Source: Tsuneonella litorea (lineage in GTDB: Bacteria; Pseudomonadota; Alphaproteobacteria; Sphingomonadales; Sphingomonadaceae). From it: a stretch of DNA of 64,000 nt. Both the position numbers and the translations under genes were made by a program. The stretch is taken from assembly GCF_025154015.1 (NCBI RefSeq), contig NZ_JAOAMV010000001.1:620001-684000 (forward strand). Reading direction: 5' to 3'. Shown here in pieces: positions 16,966 through 25,620 of the stretch; the stretch's first letter is position 1, and the number at the start of each line of letters is the position of its first letter. The notes beneath the pieces are model-generated. The model did no database searches. It saw nothing but the letters and a program-made list of their open reading frames with translations, and was not told the DNA's origin.

Positions 16966-18771
16966 ATGGGTCGCATTGGTCGCATCACCACCATTTCACT
17001 GGGAGCTTTGGCGCTCGCCGCCTGCGCCGCCCAGCGCGCGCCGCTGGACAGCGCGCAGGCATCCGCCCCCGCCGAGGCGCGGGACATCGACGCGCTGTTC
17101 GCGACCTACGACGAGCGCCAGCTCGCGCTTTCGCCGTTGTCCAAGGCCTATCGCGGGATCCGGGACGAGGATTACGGCAAATGGGGCGACTTTTCCGACG
17201 CCGGCGCGATCGCCCAGCAGGCGCTGCTCCAGGACACCGCCGCGCGGATGCGCGCCGCCTATTCGCCGGGTGCGCTGCCGGCCGACGACGCGCTCAGCTT
17301 TCGCCTGTTCGACGCGATGGCCAGGCGGAGCGCGCGGTCGTTTCCGTTCCGCGAATACGGCTACGTGTTCGACCAGATGAACGGCGCGCAGAGCGACCTT
17401 CCGGCCTTCCTCATCAACATCCACTCCATCGCCGACGCTGGCCAGGCCGAAGACTACGTCGAACGGATCGAAGGCCTCGGCCCGGTGCTCGACACGCTGG
17501 CCGCCGAATCGCGCGAGCGCGCCGGCAACGGGGTGATGCCGCCGCGCTGGGTCTATGCCTACGTCATTTCCGATATCGAGAACCTCCTGTCCGCGGGCCG
17601 TGACAATGCCGTGCTCACGGACTTCGCGGGCAAGGTCGGCAAGCTGTCGATCCCGCAGGCGGAAAAGACCGCGCTCGAGGCGCGTGCACAGGCGGCGTGG
17701 ACCGGCTCGGCGCGGCCGGCCTACGAGCGCCTTCTCGCTGAAATGGAGCGCCAGCAGGCGATCGCGGGCACCGACGACGGCGTGTGGCGCTTTCCGCAGG
17801 GCCGCGCCTATTACGATGCGCTGCTGGCGAACTACACCACTACCGATCTGACCGCAGACCAGATCCACGCGATCGGCCTGCGCGAGATCGCCCGGATTCA
17901 CGACGAGATGCGCGCGATCATGCGCCAGGTCGGGTTCGAGGGCACGCTCCAGCAGTTCTTCGAATACGCGCGCACCGATCCGCGGTTCTTCTTCAAGACG
18001 CGCGAGGACTACCTCGCCGCGGTCAAGGCCGTGCAGGACAGGATCGAGCCGGTGCTGCCGCAATATTTCCAGACGCTTCCCCAGGCGCCGCTGGTGGTCA
18101 AGCCGGTCGAGGCGTTCCGCGAACAGAGTGCGGGCAAGGCATTCTACCAGAGCCCCGCGCCCGACGGCTCGCGGCCCGGCACCTACTACGTCAACCTCTA
18201 CCGGCTCGAGGACATGAGCCGCAACGAGCTCGAGGCGCTGTTCTACCACGAGGGGCTGCCCGGACATCACCTGCAGCGCGCGATCCAGACCGAGCTCGGC
18301 GACGACATGCCGGCGTTCCGGCGGTTCGGCGGGGTGACCGCGTACAGCGAGGGGTGGGGCCTCTACGCCGAGGAACTTGGCAAGGACATGGGGTTCTACA
18401 CCGATCCCTATTCGGACTTCGGCCGGCTGGGTATGGAGCTGTGGCGCGCCGCGCGGCTGGTGGTCGACACCGGCATCCATTCCAAGCGCTGGAGCCGGGA
18501 GCAGGCAATCGAATACCTGACGCAGAACACCCCCAACCCCGACGGCGACATTCGCAAGGCAATCGAACGCTACGTGGTCTATCCGGGGCAGGCGACCGCT
18601 TACATGATCGGCAAGCTCAAGATCATGGAACTGCGCGAAAGAGCGCGGAAGGAGCTCGGCCCGGCGTTCGACATCCGCGCCTTCCATGAAATCGTGCTGG
18701 GGAGCGGGCCGGTGCCATTGTCGATCCTCGAGGAGAACGTCGACGCCTGGATTGCCACCCGGGGCGGATGA
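16966..18771 (+). CDS. DUF885 family lipoprotein, probable zinc peptidase
   Basis: A 601-residue protein from ATG at 16966, with a signal peptide and lipobox L-A-A-C near residue 20. DUF885 proteins are predicted M32-like metallopeptidases; the zinc-site region reads FYHEGLPGHHLQ, followed by YSEGWGLYAEELG, which supplies the third ligand. The C-terminal RYVVYPGQATAYMIG segment is also typical. It should be anchored in the envelope facing the periplasm. An AAGGA ribosome site lies about 11 bases upstream of the start. Length (about 600) matches the family. Confidence 0.9.
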   Translation: MGRIGRITTISLGALALAACAAQRAPLDSAQASAPAEARDIDALFATYDERQLALSPLSKAYRGIRDEDYGKWGDFSDAGAIAQQALLQDTAARMRAAYSPGALPADDALSFRLFDAMARRSARSFPFREYGYVFDQMNGAQSDLPAFLINIHSIADAGQAEDYVERIEGLGPVLDTLAAESRERAGNGVMPPRWVYAYVISDIENLLSAGRDNAVLTDFAGKVGKLSIPQAEKTALEARAQAAWTGSARPAYERLLAEMERQQAIAGTDDGVWRFPQGRAYYDALLANYTTTDLTADQIHAIGLREIARIHDEMRAIMRQVGFEGTLQQFFEYARTDPRFFFKTREDYLAAVKAVQDRIEPVLPQYFQTLPQAPLVVKPVEAFREQSAGKAFYQSPAPDGSRPGTYYVNLYRLEDMSRNELEALFYHEGLPGHHLQRAIQTELGDDMPAFRRFGGVTAYSEGWGLYAEELGKDMGFYTDPYSDFGRLGMELWRAARLVVDTGIHSKRWSREQAIEYLTQNTPNPDGDIRKAIERYVVYPGQATAYMIGKLKIMELRERARKELGPAFDIRAFHEIVLGSGPVPLSILEENVDAWIATRGG

Positions 18772-19024
18772 CGCGCCGGGGTCCGACCTTGCCAGGCGCT
18801 CGATCGTGCGATCCCGCATCGCGGCCGCGACGAATTGTCGGGTTGACCCGTGCCGTGCAGCCGTGATCTAACGAAAGGGCATCAGGAGTGGGGCGTGTCG
18901 CCCTCGCCAACCTGCCAATCCGGGCAAGGTGGCTCTCGCGAAGAGGATGCGGCCGATGGCAACCAAGCGGTGTTTTCCTCTCGTGCGCGTGTTCAACCTC
19001 CTGCTGGCAAGGGAGTGACGGCGC

Positions 19025-19324
19025 GTGGACGTTCATTGGAAATCGGGCGATCTTGCCCTCTGCATCAAACACAGCCGCTGGCGCGATCGGGCGACGGGCG
19101 AATATGTCGATCACGGGCCCCGCGCGGGCAGCGTCCATGTCGTGCGCGCAGTCGGACAAAGCGACTTTCCCGACGCAGGCATGGCGACCACCCTCCTCTT
19201 CGCCGAATGGGGCGGGGATCAATTTGCCGCCTACCGCTTCGTAAGGCTGGATCCGGGCGAAACCACCGAATCGCACGCGGCGAGCCGGGTTGCCGTACCG
19301 ATTGCCATCGGCGTCGATGGCTGA
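19025..19324 (+). CDS. Small hypothetical protein (GDLALC type)
   Basis: A 99-residue protein from GTG at 19025 with GGGAG as a ribosome site nearby. The pattern GDLALCIK...W, GPRAGSVHVVRAV, LLFAEWGGDQFAAYRFVRLDP resembles short proteins often seen in phage-like or accessory regions of alphaproteobacteria; I recall this pattern but cannot confirm a named family. There is no signal peptide. It stands alone, in the more base-balanced part of the window that leads to tRNA-Arg. The function is unknown. Confidence 0.6.
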   Translation: MDVHWKSGDLALCIKHSRWRDRATGEYVDHGPRAGSVHVVRAVGQSDFPDAGMATTLLFAEWGGDQFAAYRFVRLDPGETTESHAASRVAVPIAIGVDG

Positions 19325-19440
19325 CGGGCGGGTCCGGGAGGCCTGGCGAGAAGGCAAACGATGACGGCCGCCGGAAGCGGCCATTCCCGTGCAAACTCGG
19401 CTAAGTCCTGCAATTCAGGCCACTGCGCGCGACCGCCTTC

Positions 19441-20211
19441 TCAGAGGTCGGATTTCCTGGTCGCTACGACCCGATATGCGAAACACAGGCTGTTGCGGGA
19501 AGTCTCGGTCGGCGTGCGCGAATTGAAGAACAGGAAGGCCGGCAACAGCGCGAGCTTCGCGAGGAAGGAATGCGTCAGCGCGGATCGGCCCAGCTCGTAG
19601 GCCATCCACGCATAATAATCGCCGACCTGGTCCAGGCGTTCGATCTCGAATCCGGCCTGCGGGAGAATCGTTTCATACCAGCGGTCGCTCAATCCGGTCT
19701 GGAAGAAGAACGGGTCCATGTGGCGAAGGCACGCGCTGGGCGCTGTCAGGATCAGGGTACCGCCGGGTTTCAGAAGTCGCGCGAACTCGCGCACGGCTTC
19801 GATGGGGTAGGGAATGTGTTCGAGCACCTCGGTGCAGAGTATCGCGTCGAAATACGCGTCGCGTTCGTCGATCGACCAGATGTCACCGACGTAGTCGAGC
19901 TTGCCGTACCGATAACCCTCGTCGGCGTATCCCGAAACCTCGTTGCCCTCGAGAAAGGGGGTCACGAAGGTTCGCTTCGCTTCGTTCTCGAACGCGCCGA
20001 AATCCTGCGCCTTGTAGGTGAGGTGCGCGCAATGCGCCCTGAATCGCTGACTGCCGCATCCCGCGTCGAGTATCGTGCCGCCAGCGGGCAAGGCGGCGAG
20101 CTGCTCGATGATATACGCATCGAGATTGCTCTGGAAATCGAAGTGCTTCAACAGTCCGTTCAGGCCGGGGACGCGCCGAACAAGGTTCTTGATGCTCGCT
20201 GCCGCTCTCAT
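19441..20211 (-). CDS. Class I SAM-dependent methyltransferase
   Basis: A 256-residue protein from ATG at 20211. The SAM-binding motif I is ILDAGCGSQRF, motif II/III region is FDAILCTEVLEHIPYP and the later strand is LKPGGTLILTAPS. The domain spans about residues 35-180. The C-terminal part has a hydrophobic stretch (LAKLALLPAFLFF). It fits the Methyltransf_11 group of uncertain substrate, often in polysaccharide or lipid loci, but no such genes are adjacent. GC content is lower than in neighbours (about 58-63% in lines I counted, versus high sixties around petB). It may be acquired DNA. Confidence 0.85.
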   Translation of the reverse strand: MRAAASIKNLVRRVPGLNGLLKHFDFQSNLDAYIIEQLAALPAGGTILDAGCGSQRFRAHCAHLTYKAQDFGAFENEAKRTFVTPFLEGNEVSGYADEGYRYGKLDYVGDIWSIDERDAYFDAILCTEVLEHIPYPIEAVREFARLLKPGGTLILTAPSACLRHMDPFFFQTGLSDRWYETILPQAGFEIERLDQVGDYYAWMAYELGRSALTHSFLAKLALLPAFLFFNSRTPTETSRNSLCFAYRVVATRKSDL

Positions 20212-20480
20212 CGAGCCAGCCCGGTGTGACGTCCGATCGGGCGCGTTGCCCCTCGATCGGCGTCTGCACTGCAGATGCCCGCGACAAAGGTTTCGAACTG
20301 GGCGCAAGGCCCGCTCACCGGCGCGTCAGTCCGCACGCAGCGTAACGGGGGTAATTCCCGCATGCCCGTCCGGCATAAACGCGGCGTCAGCGAAAACTGC
20401 CTGCGGTAATCGAAAGGCAGGCTGCGACATTGCACGATCGGCGGAAAAGGAACCTCCCAAATCGACTTCCCCGAAGAAAG

Positions 20481-20496
20481 GTTCGACCTGTCGAAC
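20481..20496. repeat. Palindrome GTTCGAC-CT-GTCGAAC
   Basis: Perfect seven-base arms with a two-base centre. It lies 270 bases upstream of the methyltransferase start, in non-coding DNA. The form suits a dimeric repressor operator. It does not have the direct-repeat spacing of an alphaproteobacterial LexA box. Confidence 0.6.
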
Positions 20497-20543
20497 GGTT
20501 CCGGACATCTGCAGCATGATCCTGCATCGCGACTGTTAACCCG

Positions 20544-20560
20544 TTGAATAATTTATTCAA
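20544..20560. repeat. 17-base AT-rich palindrome TTGAATAA-T-TTATTCAA
   Basis: Perfect eight-base arms around a single central T, in otherwise GC-rich DNA, preceded by GTTAACCCG. It could be an operator or a hairpin. No coding gene touches it. Confidence 0.6.
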
Positions 20561-20665
20561 GAGGCGGGCGAGTGCAACGCGGCCTCAGATACAGTGACGG
20601 CCCATCAATTGCTGTTGAAAGCCAACCATCGGCCTACGATGCGACGTTCCCCGACGATCGGACGA

Positions 20666-20742
<77 letters not shown>

Positions 20743-20804
20743 TTCGGTCGCGGGCGCTTAGCAAAGCGATCTGCTGTGCGCCAGCGGCTTGTCGATCGAA
20801 ACGG

Positions 20805-21206
20805 TCAGCCCGGGATCACCGCGCTCGCGCCCTGGCCGTCGCCTTCGGGGGCGGCGATGATGTCGCGGGTCACGCGGCCCTTGGCGACCGTGTTCGTCTG
20901 CGGGTCGCCGACCGCGGTGCGGATGCCGGGTTCGGCGACGCCGGCACGGTCGAGCGCGCTGGTCTCCACCGCGCTGCGCGGAGCGGGACCGCCGAAAAGC
21001 GCATCGAGCGCCTGTTCGGCCGCGGTGCCCTCGGTCGGGCGCGGCGCGCCCGGCGAAGGGGGGACAAGGCTGAAGTCGGGCGGCACCACCAGCGGCGCCT
21101 GGCGCTGCACGGCGAATTCGTCCGGCCGCTCGCGGTTGAGGATGCCGCCGCTGCCGCAACCGGCAAGCGCGAGGCACGAAAGGGCGATGAAGACGGTCTT
21201 GCGCAT
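20805..21206 (-). CDS. DUF3035 domain-containing lipoprotein
   Basis: A 133-residue protein from ATG at 21206, with signal peptide and lipobox L-A-G-C ([19 protein letters not shown]). The mature part has the DUF3035 pattern [27 protein letters not shown] and a helical [11 protein letters not shown] segment. The function is unknown. It follows lspA after five bases; the lspA-DUF3035 order is usual in alphaproteobacteria and it is the last gene of the minus-strand run that starts near 29.7 kb. The protein would itself be a substrate of LspA. Confidence 0.88.
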   Translation of the reverse strand: MRKTVFIALSCLALAGCGSGGILNRERPDEFAVQRQAPLVVPPDFSLVPPSPGAPRPTEGTAAEQALDALFGGPAPRSAVETSALDRAGVAEPGIRTAVGDPQTNTVAKGRVTRDIIAAPEGDGQGASAVIPG

Positions 21207-21211
21207 GGAAT

Positions 21212-21745
21212 CTAGCTCTCGTTTCCGAGTTTCGGGGCCGGGTCGGCCGGTTTGTCGGCTGCCTTGTCGCCTACGAAGAGCGATCGGGCAAGGATGATCA
21301 GCACGCCGATAGTGATGGCGGCATCGGCGATGTTGAAGATGAGGAACGGGCGGAAGTCGCCGAAGTGCAGGTCGAGGAAATCGACGACGTAGCCGTACTC
21401 GTACCGGTCCTTGATGTTGCCGAGCGCGCCGCCGAGGATCAGCGCGAGCGGCACGATGTCGGCGAGCTTCCTTTCGCGCACCAGCCACACCGTGACGACC
21501 GCCGCGATCACGCCGGTCACCCCGACCAGGATCCAGCGCATCTGGTCCGTATCGGCGGTGAACATGCCGAGCGAGACGCCGTAGTTGTGCGTCAGGGTGA
21601 ACTGGAAGAACGGCAGCAGGTAGTGCGACTGCCCAAGGCCGAGCTGCAATCCGTCGAGGATGTAGGTCTTCGTCGCCTGGTCCGCGGCGAACAGCACCAC
21701 CGCGATGGCGAGGCCGACCAGCCGGTTGCGGGTGAGCGGGCTCAT
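21212..21745 (-). CDS. lspA: Lipoprotein signal peptidase (signal peptidase II)
   Basis: A 177-residue membrane protein with four transmembrane segments. It carries the conserved LspA blocks [29 protein letters not shown] (catalytic Asp region) and [11 protein letters not shown] (second catalytic Asp). It cleaves signal peptides of prolipoproteins at the lipidated cysteine in the inner membrane. ATG at 21745 overlaps the ileS stop by four bases, the classical ileS-lspA coupling. Confidence 0.96.
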   Translation of the reverse strand: MSPLTRNRLVGLAIAVVLFAADQATKTYILDGLQLGLGQSHYLLPFFQFTLTHNYGVSLGMFTADTDQMRWILVGVTGVIAAVVTVWLVRERKLADIVPLALILGGALGNIKDRYEYGYVVDFLDLHFGDFRPFLIFNIADAAITIGVLIILARSLFVGDKAADKPADPAPKLGNES

Positions 21746-24645
21746 GCCGGCACCTCTTCGCCCACGACGTCGGCGCAGCGCGCGCAGAGGTCGCCGTCCG
21801 CGTCCACTTCGGGCAGCAGCCGCCAGCAGCGGCCGCACTTGTGGTCCTGGGTACGGGTGACGGTCACCGCGTCCCCATCGCCCCGGCGGACTGTCGCGGT
21901 GATGAACAGTTCGGCGAGCTGGTCGTCGGAGAACCCTTCGGGCACCGCGGCGGAGGGAACGGACACCTCGGCCTCGAGCCCCGAACGCACGACCTTGTCG
22001 CGGCGCAGCGGCTCGATCGCCTCGGTCACGCGCTCGCGCAGGTCGCGGACGGCATCCCACTTTTTGTCCGAAGTGTCCGCGTGCTCGATCTCCGGCCATT
22101 CCAGCAGGTGCACGCTGCCGCCCTCCGGATAGCGCGTGCCCCAGACTTCCTCGGCGGTGAACACGAGGACCGGGGCGGCATAGCGGACGAGCGCGTGGAA
22201 CAGCGTGTCGAACACCGTGCGCACCGCGCGGCGCCTGGTGCTGCCGGGCACGTCGCAATAGAGCGAATCCTTGCGGATATCGAAGTAGAACGCCGACAGG
22301 TCCTCGTTGCAGAAGTCGATCAGTGTGCGGACGTAGGTGTTGAAGTCGTAGGTCTCGGCCGCCTCGCGCAAAGTGGCGTCGACGTCGCCGAGCAGCGCGA
22401 GGACGTACCGTTCGAGCTCGGGTATCTCTGCGGCCGGCAACCGCTCGGCCTCATCGAACCCGTCGAGCGCGCCGAGCAGGTAGCGGAAGGTGTTCCTGAG
22501 CTTGCGGTACTGGTCGGCGACGCCTTTCAGGATCTCGTCGCCGATGCGGTGGTCCTCGGTGAAGTCGACCGAGAGCGCCCACAGCCGGATGATGTCGGCG
22601 CCATAGGTTTCCATGACCTTGATCGGATCGACCGTGTTGCCGAGGCTCTTGGACATCTTCATGCCCCTGGCGTCCATCGTGAAGCCGTGGGTCAGGATGC
22701 GGTCGTAGGGCGCGCGGCCGCGGGTGGCGCACGATTCGAGCAGCGAGGACTGGAACCAGCCGCGGTGCTGGTCGGACCCTTCGACGTAGATGTCGGCCGG
22801 CCAGCTCAGGTCGGGCCAGCGGGCCTTGTCCTCGAGCACGTAGGCGTGGCTGGTGCCCGAATCGAACCACACGTCGAGGATGTCGGACACCGGCTCCCAC
22901 TCCTCGTGGTCGTATTCGTCGCCGAGGAAACGGTGCGCGGTCTCGGGCGTCCAGGCGTCGATACCCTCGGCGCGCACGGCATTGACGATGCGCGCGTTCA
23001 CCGCCTCGTCGACGAGGTAGTCGCCGGTCTTGCGGTTGACGAAAAGCGTGATCGGCACGCCCCACGCGCGCTGGCGGCTCAGCACCCAGTCCGGCCTGCC
23101 CGCGACCATGCTGCTGATGCGGTTGCGGCCCTTTTCGGGAGTGAACTGGACCCGCTCGATCTCGGCCAGCGCGATCTCGCGCAAGCTGGGCGAGCCGGCG
23201 GTGGCTTCCTCGTCGATCGTGTCGTCGCCACCCTCGTTCTCCCAGCGCTGCTCGGCGCTGCTCAGCGCGGGCAGGTGCGCGAGCGGCTTGTCCATCGGCA
23301 CGAACCACTGCGGGGTGCAGCGGTAGATGACCTTGGCCTTCGATCGCCACGAGTGCGGGTAGCTGTGCTGGTAGTCCTGCGATGCGGCGAGCAGCGCGCC
23401 GGCCTCGCGCAGGTCCGAACAGATCGGTCCGTCGGGGGCGTTGAACTTGGGGTTGATGACCGACCCTTGCCCGCCGAGCCAGCCCCAGTCGCTACGGTAC
23501 TTGCCGTCGCCCTCGACCGCGAACTTCGGGTTAAGCCCGTGCGCCTTGCACAGGTCGAAATCGTCCTCGCCGTGGTCGGGCGCCATGTGGACGAGCCCGG
23601 TGCCGCTGTCGGTGGTGACGAAGTCGCCCGGCAGGAACGGCCGCGGCTCGGCGAAGAACCCGCCGAGGTGGTGCATCGGATGGCGGGCGACGGTGCCGGC
23701 GAGGTCGGCGCCTTTGAAGGTGGCGAGCTGACGAAAGCGTCCGGTCAACTCAGAACGTTCGTCATCGATCTCGCGCGAAATGCCCATACGCTTGGCAAGT
23801 TCGCCAACCAACTCCACTTCCGCAACGACAAGACCCCTGCCGAGCTCATAGAGGCCATATTCGACCTCCGGCCCATAGGCGATCGCCTGGTTCACCGGGA
23901 TCGTCCACGGCGTGGTGGTCCAGATCACCGCGTGCGCGCCGACGAGTTCGGGTATCGGGCTTTCCACGATCTCGAACGCCACATCGATCTGCGTGGAAAC
24001 GATGTCCTCGTACTCGACCTCGGCCTCGGCCAGCGCGGTCTTTTCGACCGGGGACCACATCACCGGCTTGGCCCCGCGATAGAGCTGGCCGCTTTCCGCG
24101 AACTTGAGCAGCTCGGCGACGATCGTCGCCTCGCTCTCGGGCTGCATCGTCAGGTAGGGATTGTCCCAGTCGGCCATCACGCCGAGGCGCTTCAGTTGCC
24201 CGCGCTGCACGTCGACCCAGTGCTGCGCATACGCGCGGCACTCGGCGCGGAATTCGAGCAGCGGGACCTCGTCCTTGTTCTTCTTCGCCTTGCGGTACTG
24301 TTCCTCGACCTTCCACTCGATCGGCAGGCCGTGACAGTCCCACCCGGGCACGTAGGGCGCGTCCCTGCCCAGCAGGTTCTGCGTGCGGCAGACCATGTCC
24401 TTGATCGTGTGGTTCAGCGCGTGGCCGATGTGCATGTCGCCGTTCGCGTAGGGCGGGCCGTCGTGGTACATGAACTTGGGTCGGCCGCGGCGCACGTCGC
24501 GCAACTGCTCGTAGAGCTTCTCGGCCTCCCACCGCGCGGCAATGGCCGGCTCCTTCTGCGGCAGCCCGGCCTTCATCGGAAAGTCGGTCTTCGGCAGGAA
24601 GACGGTGTCGCGGTAATCGCGTTTGGGGTTGTCGGCTTCGCTCAT
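21742..24645 (-). CDS. ileS: Isoleucyl-tRNA synthetase
   Basis: A 967-residue class Ia synthetase. Motif HIGH is at 72-75 in YANGDMHIGHALNH and the KMSKS loop is intact (GMKMSKSLGNTVDP). The editing domain lies between them (TTPWTIPVNQA, GTGLVHMAPDHGEDD). The C-terminal zinc ribbon has CGRCW and CARC cysteine pairs, so it is the bacterial type with a zinc site. It charges tRNA-Ile. It precedes lspA with a four-base overlap and follows ribF after about 48 bases, the common ribF-ileS-lspA order. Confidence 0.98.
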   Translation of the reverse strand: MSEADNPKRDYRDTVFLPKTDFPMKAGLPQKEPAIAARWEAEKLYEQLRDVRRGRPKFMYHDGPPYANGDMHIGHALNHTIKDMVCRTQNLLGRDAPYVPGWDCHGLPIEWKVEEQYRKAKKNKDEVPLLEFRAECRAYAQHWVDVQRGQLKRLGVMADWDNPYLTMQPESEATIVAELLKFAESGQLYRGAKPVMWSPVEKTALAEAEVEYEDIVSTQIDVAFEIVESPIPELVGAHAVIWTTTPWTIPVNQAIAYGPEVEYGLYELGRGLVVAEVELVGELAKRMGISREIDDERSELTGRFRQLATFKGADLAGTVARHPMHHLGGFFAEPRPFLPGDFVTTDSGTGLVHMAPDHGEDDFDLCKAHGLNPKFAVEGDGKYRSDWGWLGGQGSVINPKFNAPDGPICSDLREAGALLAASQDYQHSYPHSWRSKAKVIYRCTPQWFVPMDKPLAHLPALSSAEQRWENEGGDDTIDEEATAGSPSLREIALAEIERVQFTPEKGRNRISSMVAGRPDWVLSRQRAWGVPITLFVNRKTGDYLVDEAVNARIVNAVRAEGIDAWTPETAHRFLGDEYDHEEWEPVSDILDVWFDSGTSHAYVLEDKARWPDLSWPADIYVEGSDQHRGWFQSSLLESCATRGRAPYDRILTHGFTMDARGMKMSKSLGNTVDPIKVMETYGADIIRLWALSVDFTEDHRIGDEILKGVADQYRKLRNTFRYLLGALDGFDEAERLPAAEIPELERYVLALLGDVDATLREAAETYDFNTYVRTLIDFCNEDLSAFYFDIRKDSLYCDVPGSTRRRAVRTVFDTLFHALVRYAAPVLVFTAEEVWGTRYPEGGSVHLLEWPEIEHADTSDKKWDAVRDLRERVTEAIEPLRRDKVVRSGLEAEVSVPSAAVPEGFSDDQLAELFITATVRRGDGDAVTVTRTQDHKCGRCWRLLPEVDADGDLCARCADVVGEEVPA

Positions 24646-24693
24646 GGCGAGAGGGCCGCTAGCGGAAGGCGGCGCCGTAGGAAAGTTTTTGGT

Positions 24694-25620
24694 TCACCCG
24701 AGCAGTTCGCGCGCCCGGTCGCAGTCCGCTTTCATCTGCGCCATCAGGGCGTCCAGCGAATCGAACTTCGCCTCCGGCCGCAGGAAATGGTGGAATGCCA
24801 CCTCGATCTCCTGACCGTAGAGATCGCCCGAAAAGTCGAAGAAGTGGGGCTCGAGCAGTTCCTTGGGCGGATCGAAGGTCGGCCGCACGCCGATGTTGGC
24901 CGCGCCCTTCAGTTCCTGCCCGGTGCTGAGCACCCTGCCCGTCACCGCGTAGATGCCGAAGCGGGGGCGCAGGTACTGCTCGAGCGGCAGGTTGGCGGTG
25001 GGATAGCCGATCTCGCGCCCGCGCTTGTCGCCGTGCTGGACGACGCCGCGGATCGCGAACGGGCGGGTGAGCAGGCGCGTCGCGGCCAGGCAGTTGCCCG
25101 CCTGGAGCGCGGTGCGCACCCGGCTGGAGGAAACCGGCTCGCCGCTCTCCATCACCGGTGGAACGGCCCGTGTCTCGATGCCGGCCTCGCGCCCGAGGTC
25201 CGCGAGCACCTGGCGATTGCCGCCCCGGCCCTTGCCGAACGTGAAATCCTCGCCGGTCACCACGCCGGCGGCGCCGATCCGTTCGTGGAGGAGCACGTTC
25301 ACGAAGTCCTGGGCGGTGGTGCTCGCCAGCTCGCGGTCGAAATGGAACACCAGCATCGCGGTTGCGCCCGCGGCGAGATAGAGTTCGTGCCGCTGTTCGA
25401 GCGTGGTGAGGCGGAACGGCGGTGCGTCGGGCTTGAACAGGCGCACCGGGTGGGGATCGAAAGTGGCGACGATGCTCGGCCGTCCCTCCTCGCGCGCCCA
25501 GCCGATCGCCTCGTTGGCCACTGCCTGGTGGCCGAGGTGGAACCCGTCGAAATTGCCGAGCGCGATGATCGCGCCGCGCAGCGATTCGGGCATCGGCGCG
25601 CGATGGTCGAGCCACCTCAC
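24694..25620 (-). CDS. ribF: Bifunctional riboflavin kinase/FAD synthetase
   Basis: A 308-residue enzyme making FMN from riboflavin and FAD from FMN. The N-terminal adenylyltransferase domain has ALGNFDGFHLGHQ and VVTGEDFTFGKGRGG, then SSSRVR. The C-terminal kinase domain has HGDKRGREIGYPTANL and GAANIGVRPTF. GTG at 25620 is preferred as it overlaps the dipeptidase stop by four bases and gives the normal N-terminal strand before the P-loop-like motif; ATG at 25593 is a shorter alternative. E. coli RibF has 313 residues. Confidence 0.95.
   Translation of the reverse strand: MRWLDHRAPMPESLRGAIIALGNFDGFHLGHQAVANEAIGWAREEGRPSIVATFDPHPVRLFKPDAPPFRLTTLEQRHELYLAAGATAMLVFHFDRELASTTAQDFVNVLLHERIGAAGVVTGEDFTFGKGRGGNRQVLADLGREAGIETRAVPPVMESGEPVSSSRVRTALQAGNCLAATRLLTRPFAIRGVVQHGDKRGREIGYPTANLPLEQYLRPRFGIYAVTGRVLSTGQELKGAANIGVRPTFDPPKELLEPHFFDFSGDLYGQEIEVAFHHFLRPEAKFDSLDALMAQMKADCDRARELLG

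Larger units (their letters stand above)
20212..20665. other. Gene-free stretch of about 450 bases with two palindromes
   Basis: No convincing coding sequence is visible here; the short open frames lack codon bias and family resemblance. GC content falls to about 52-53% in the lines 20401-20460 and 20521-20580. The region carries a GTTCGAC/GTCGAAC palindrome and a 17-base AT-rich palindrome, both listed separately. It lies immediately past the 3' end of tRNA-Arg and upstream of the methyltransferase gene, so it must hold that gene's promoter. Confidence 0.6.
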
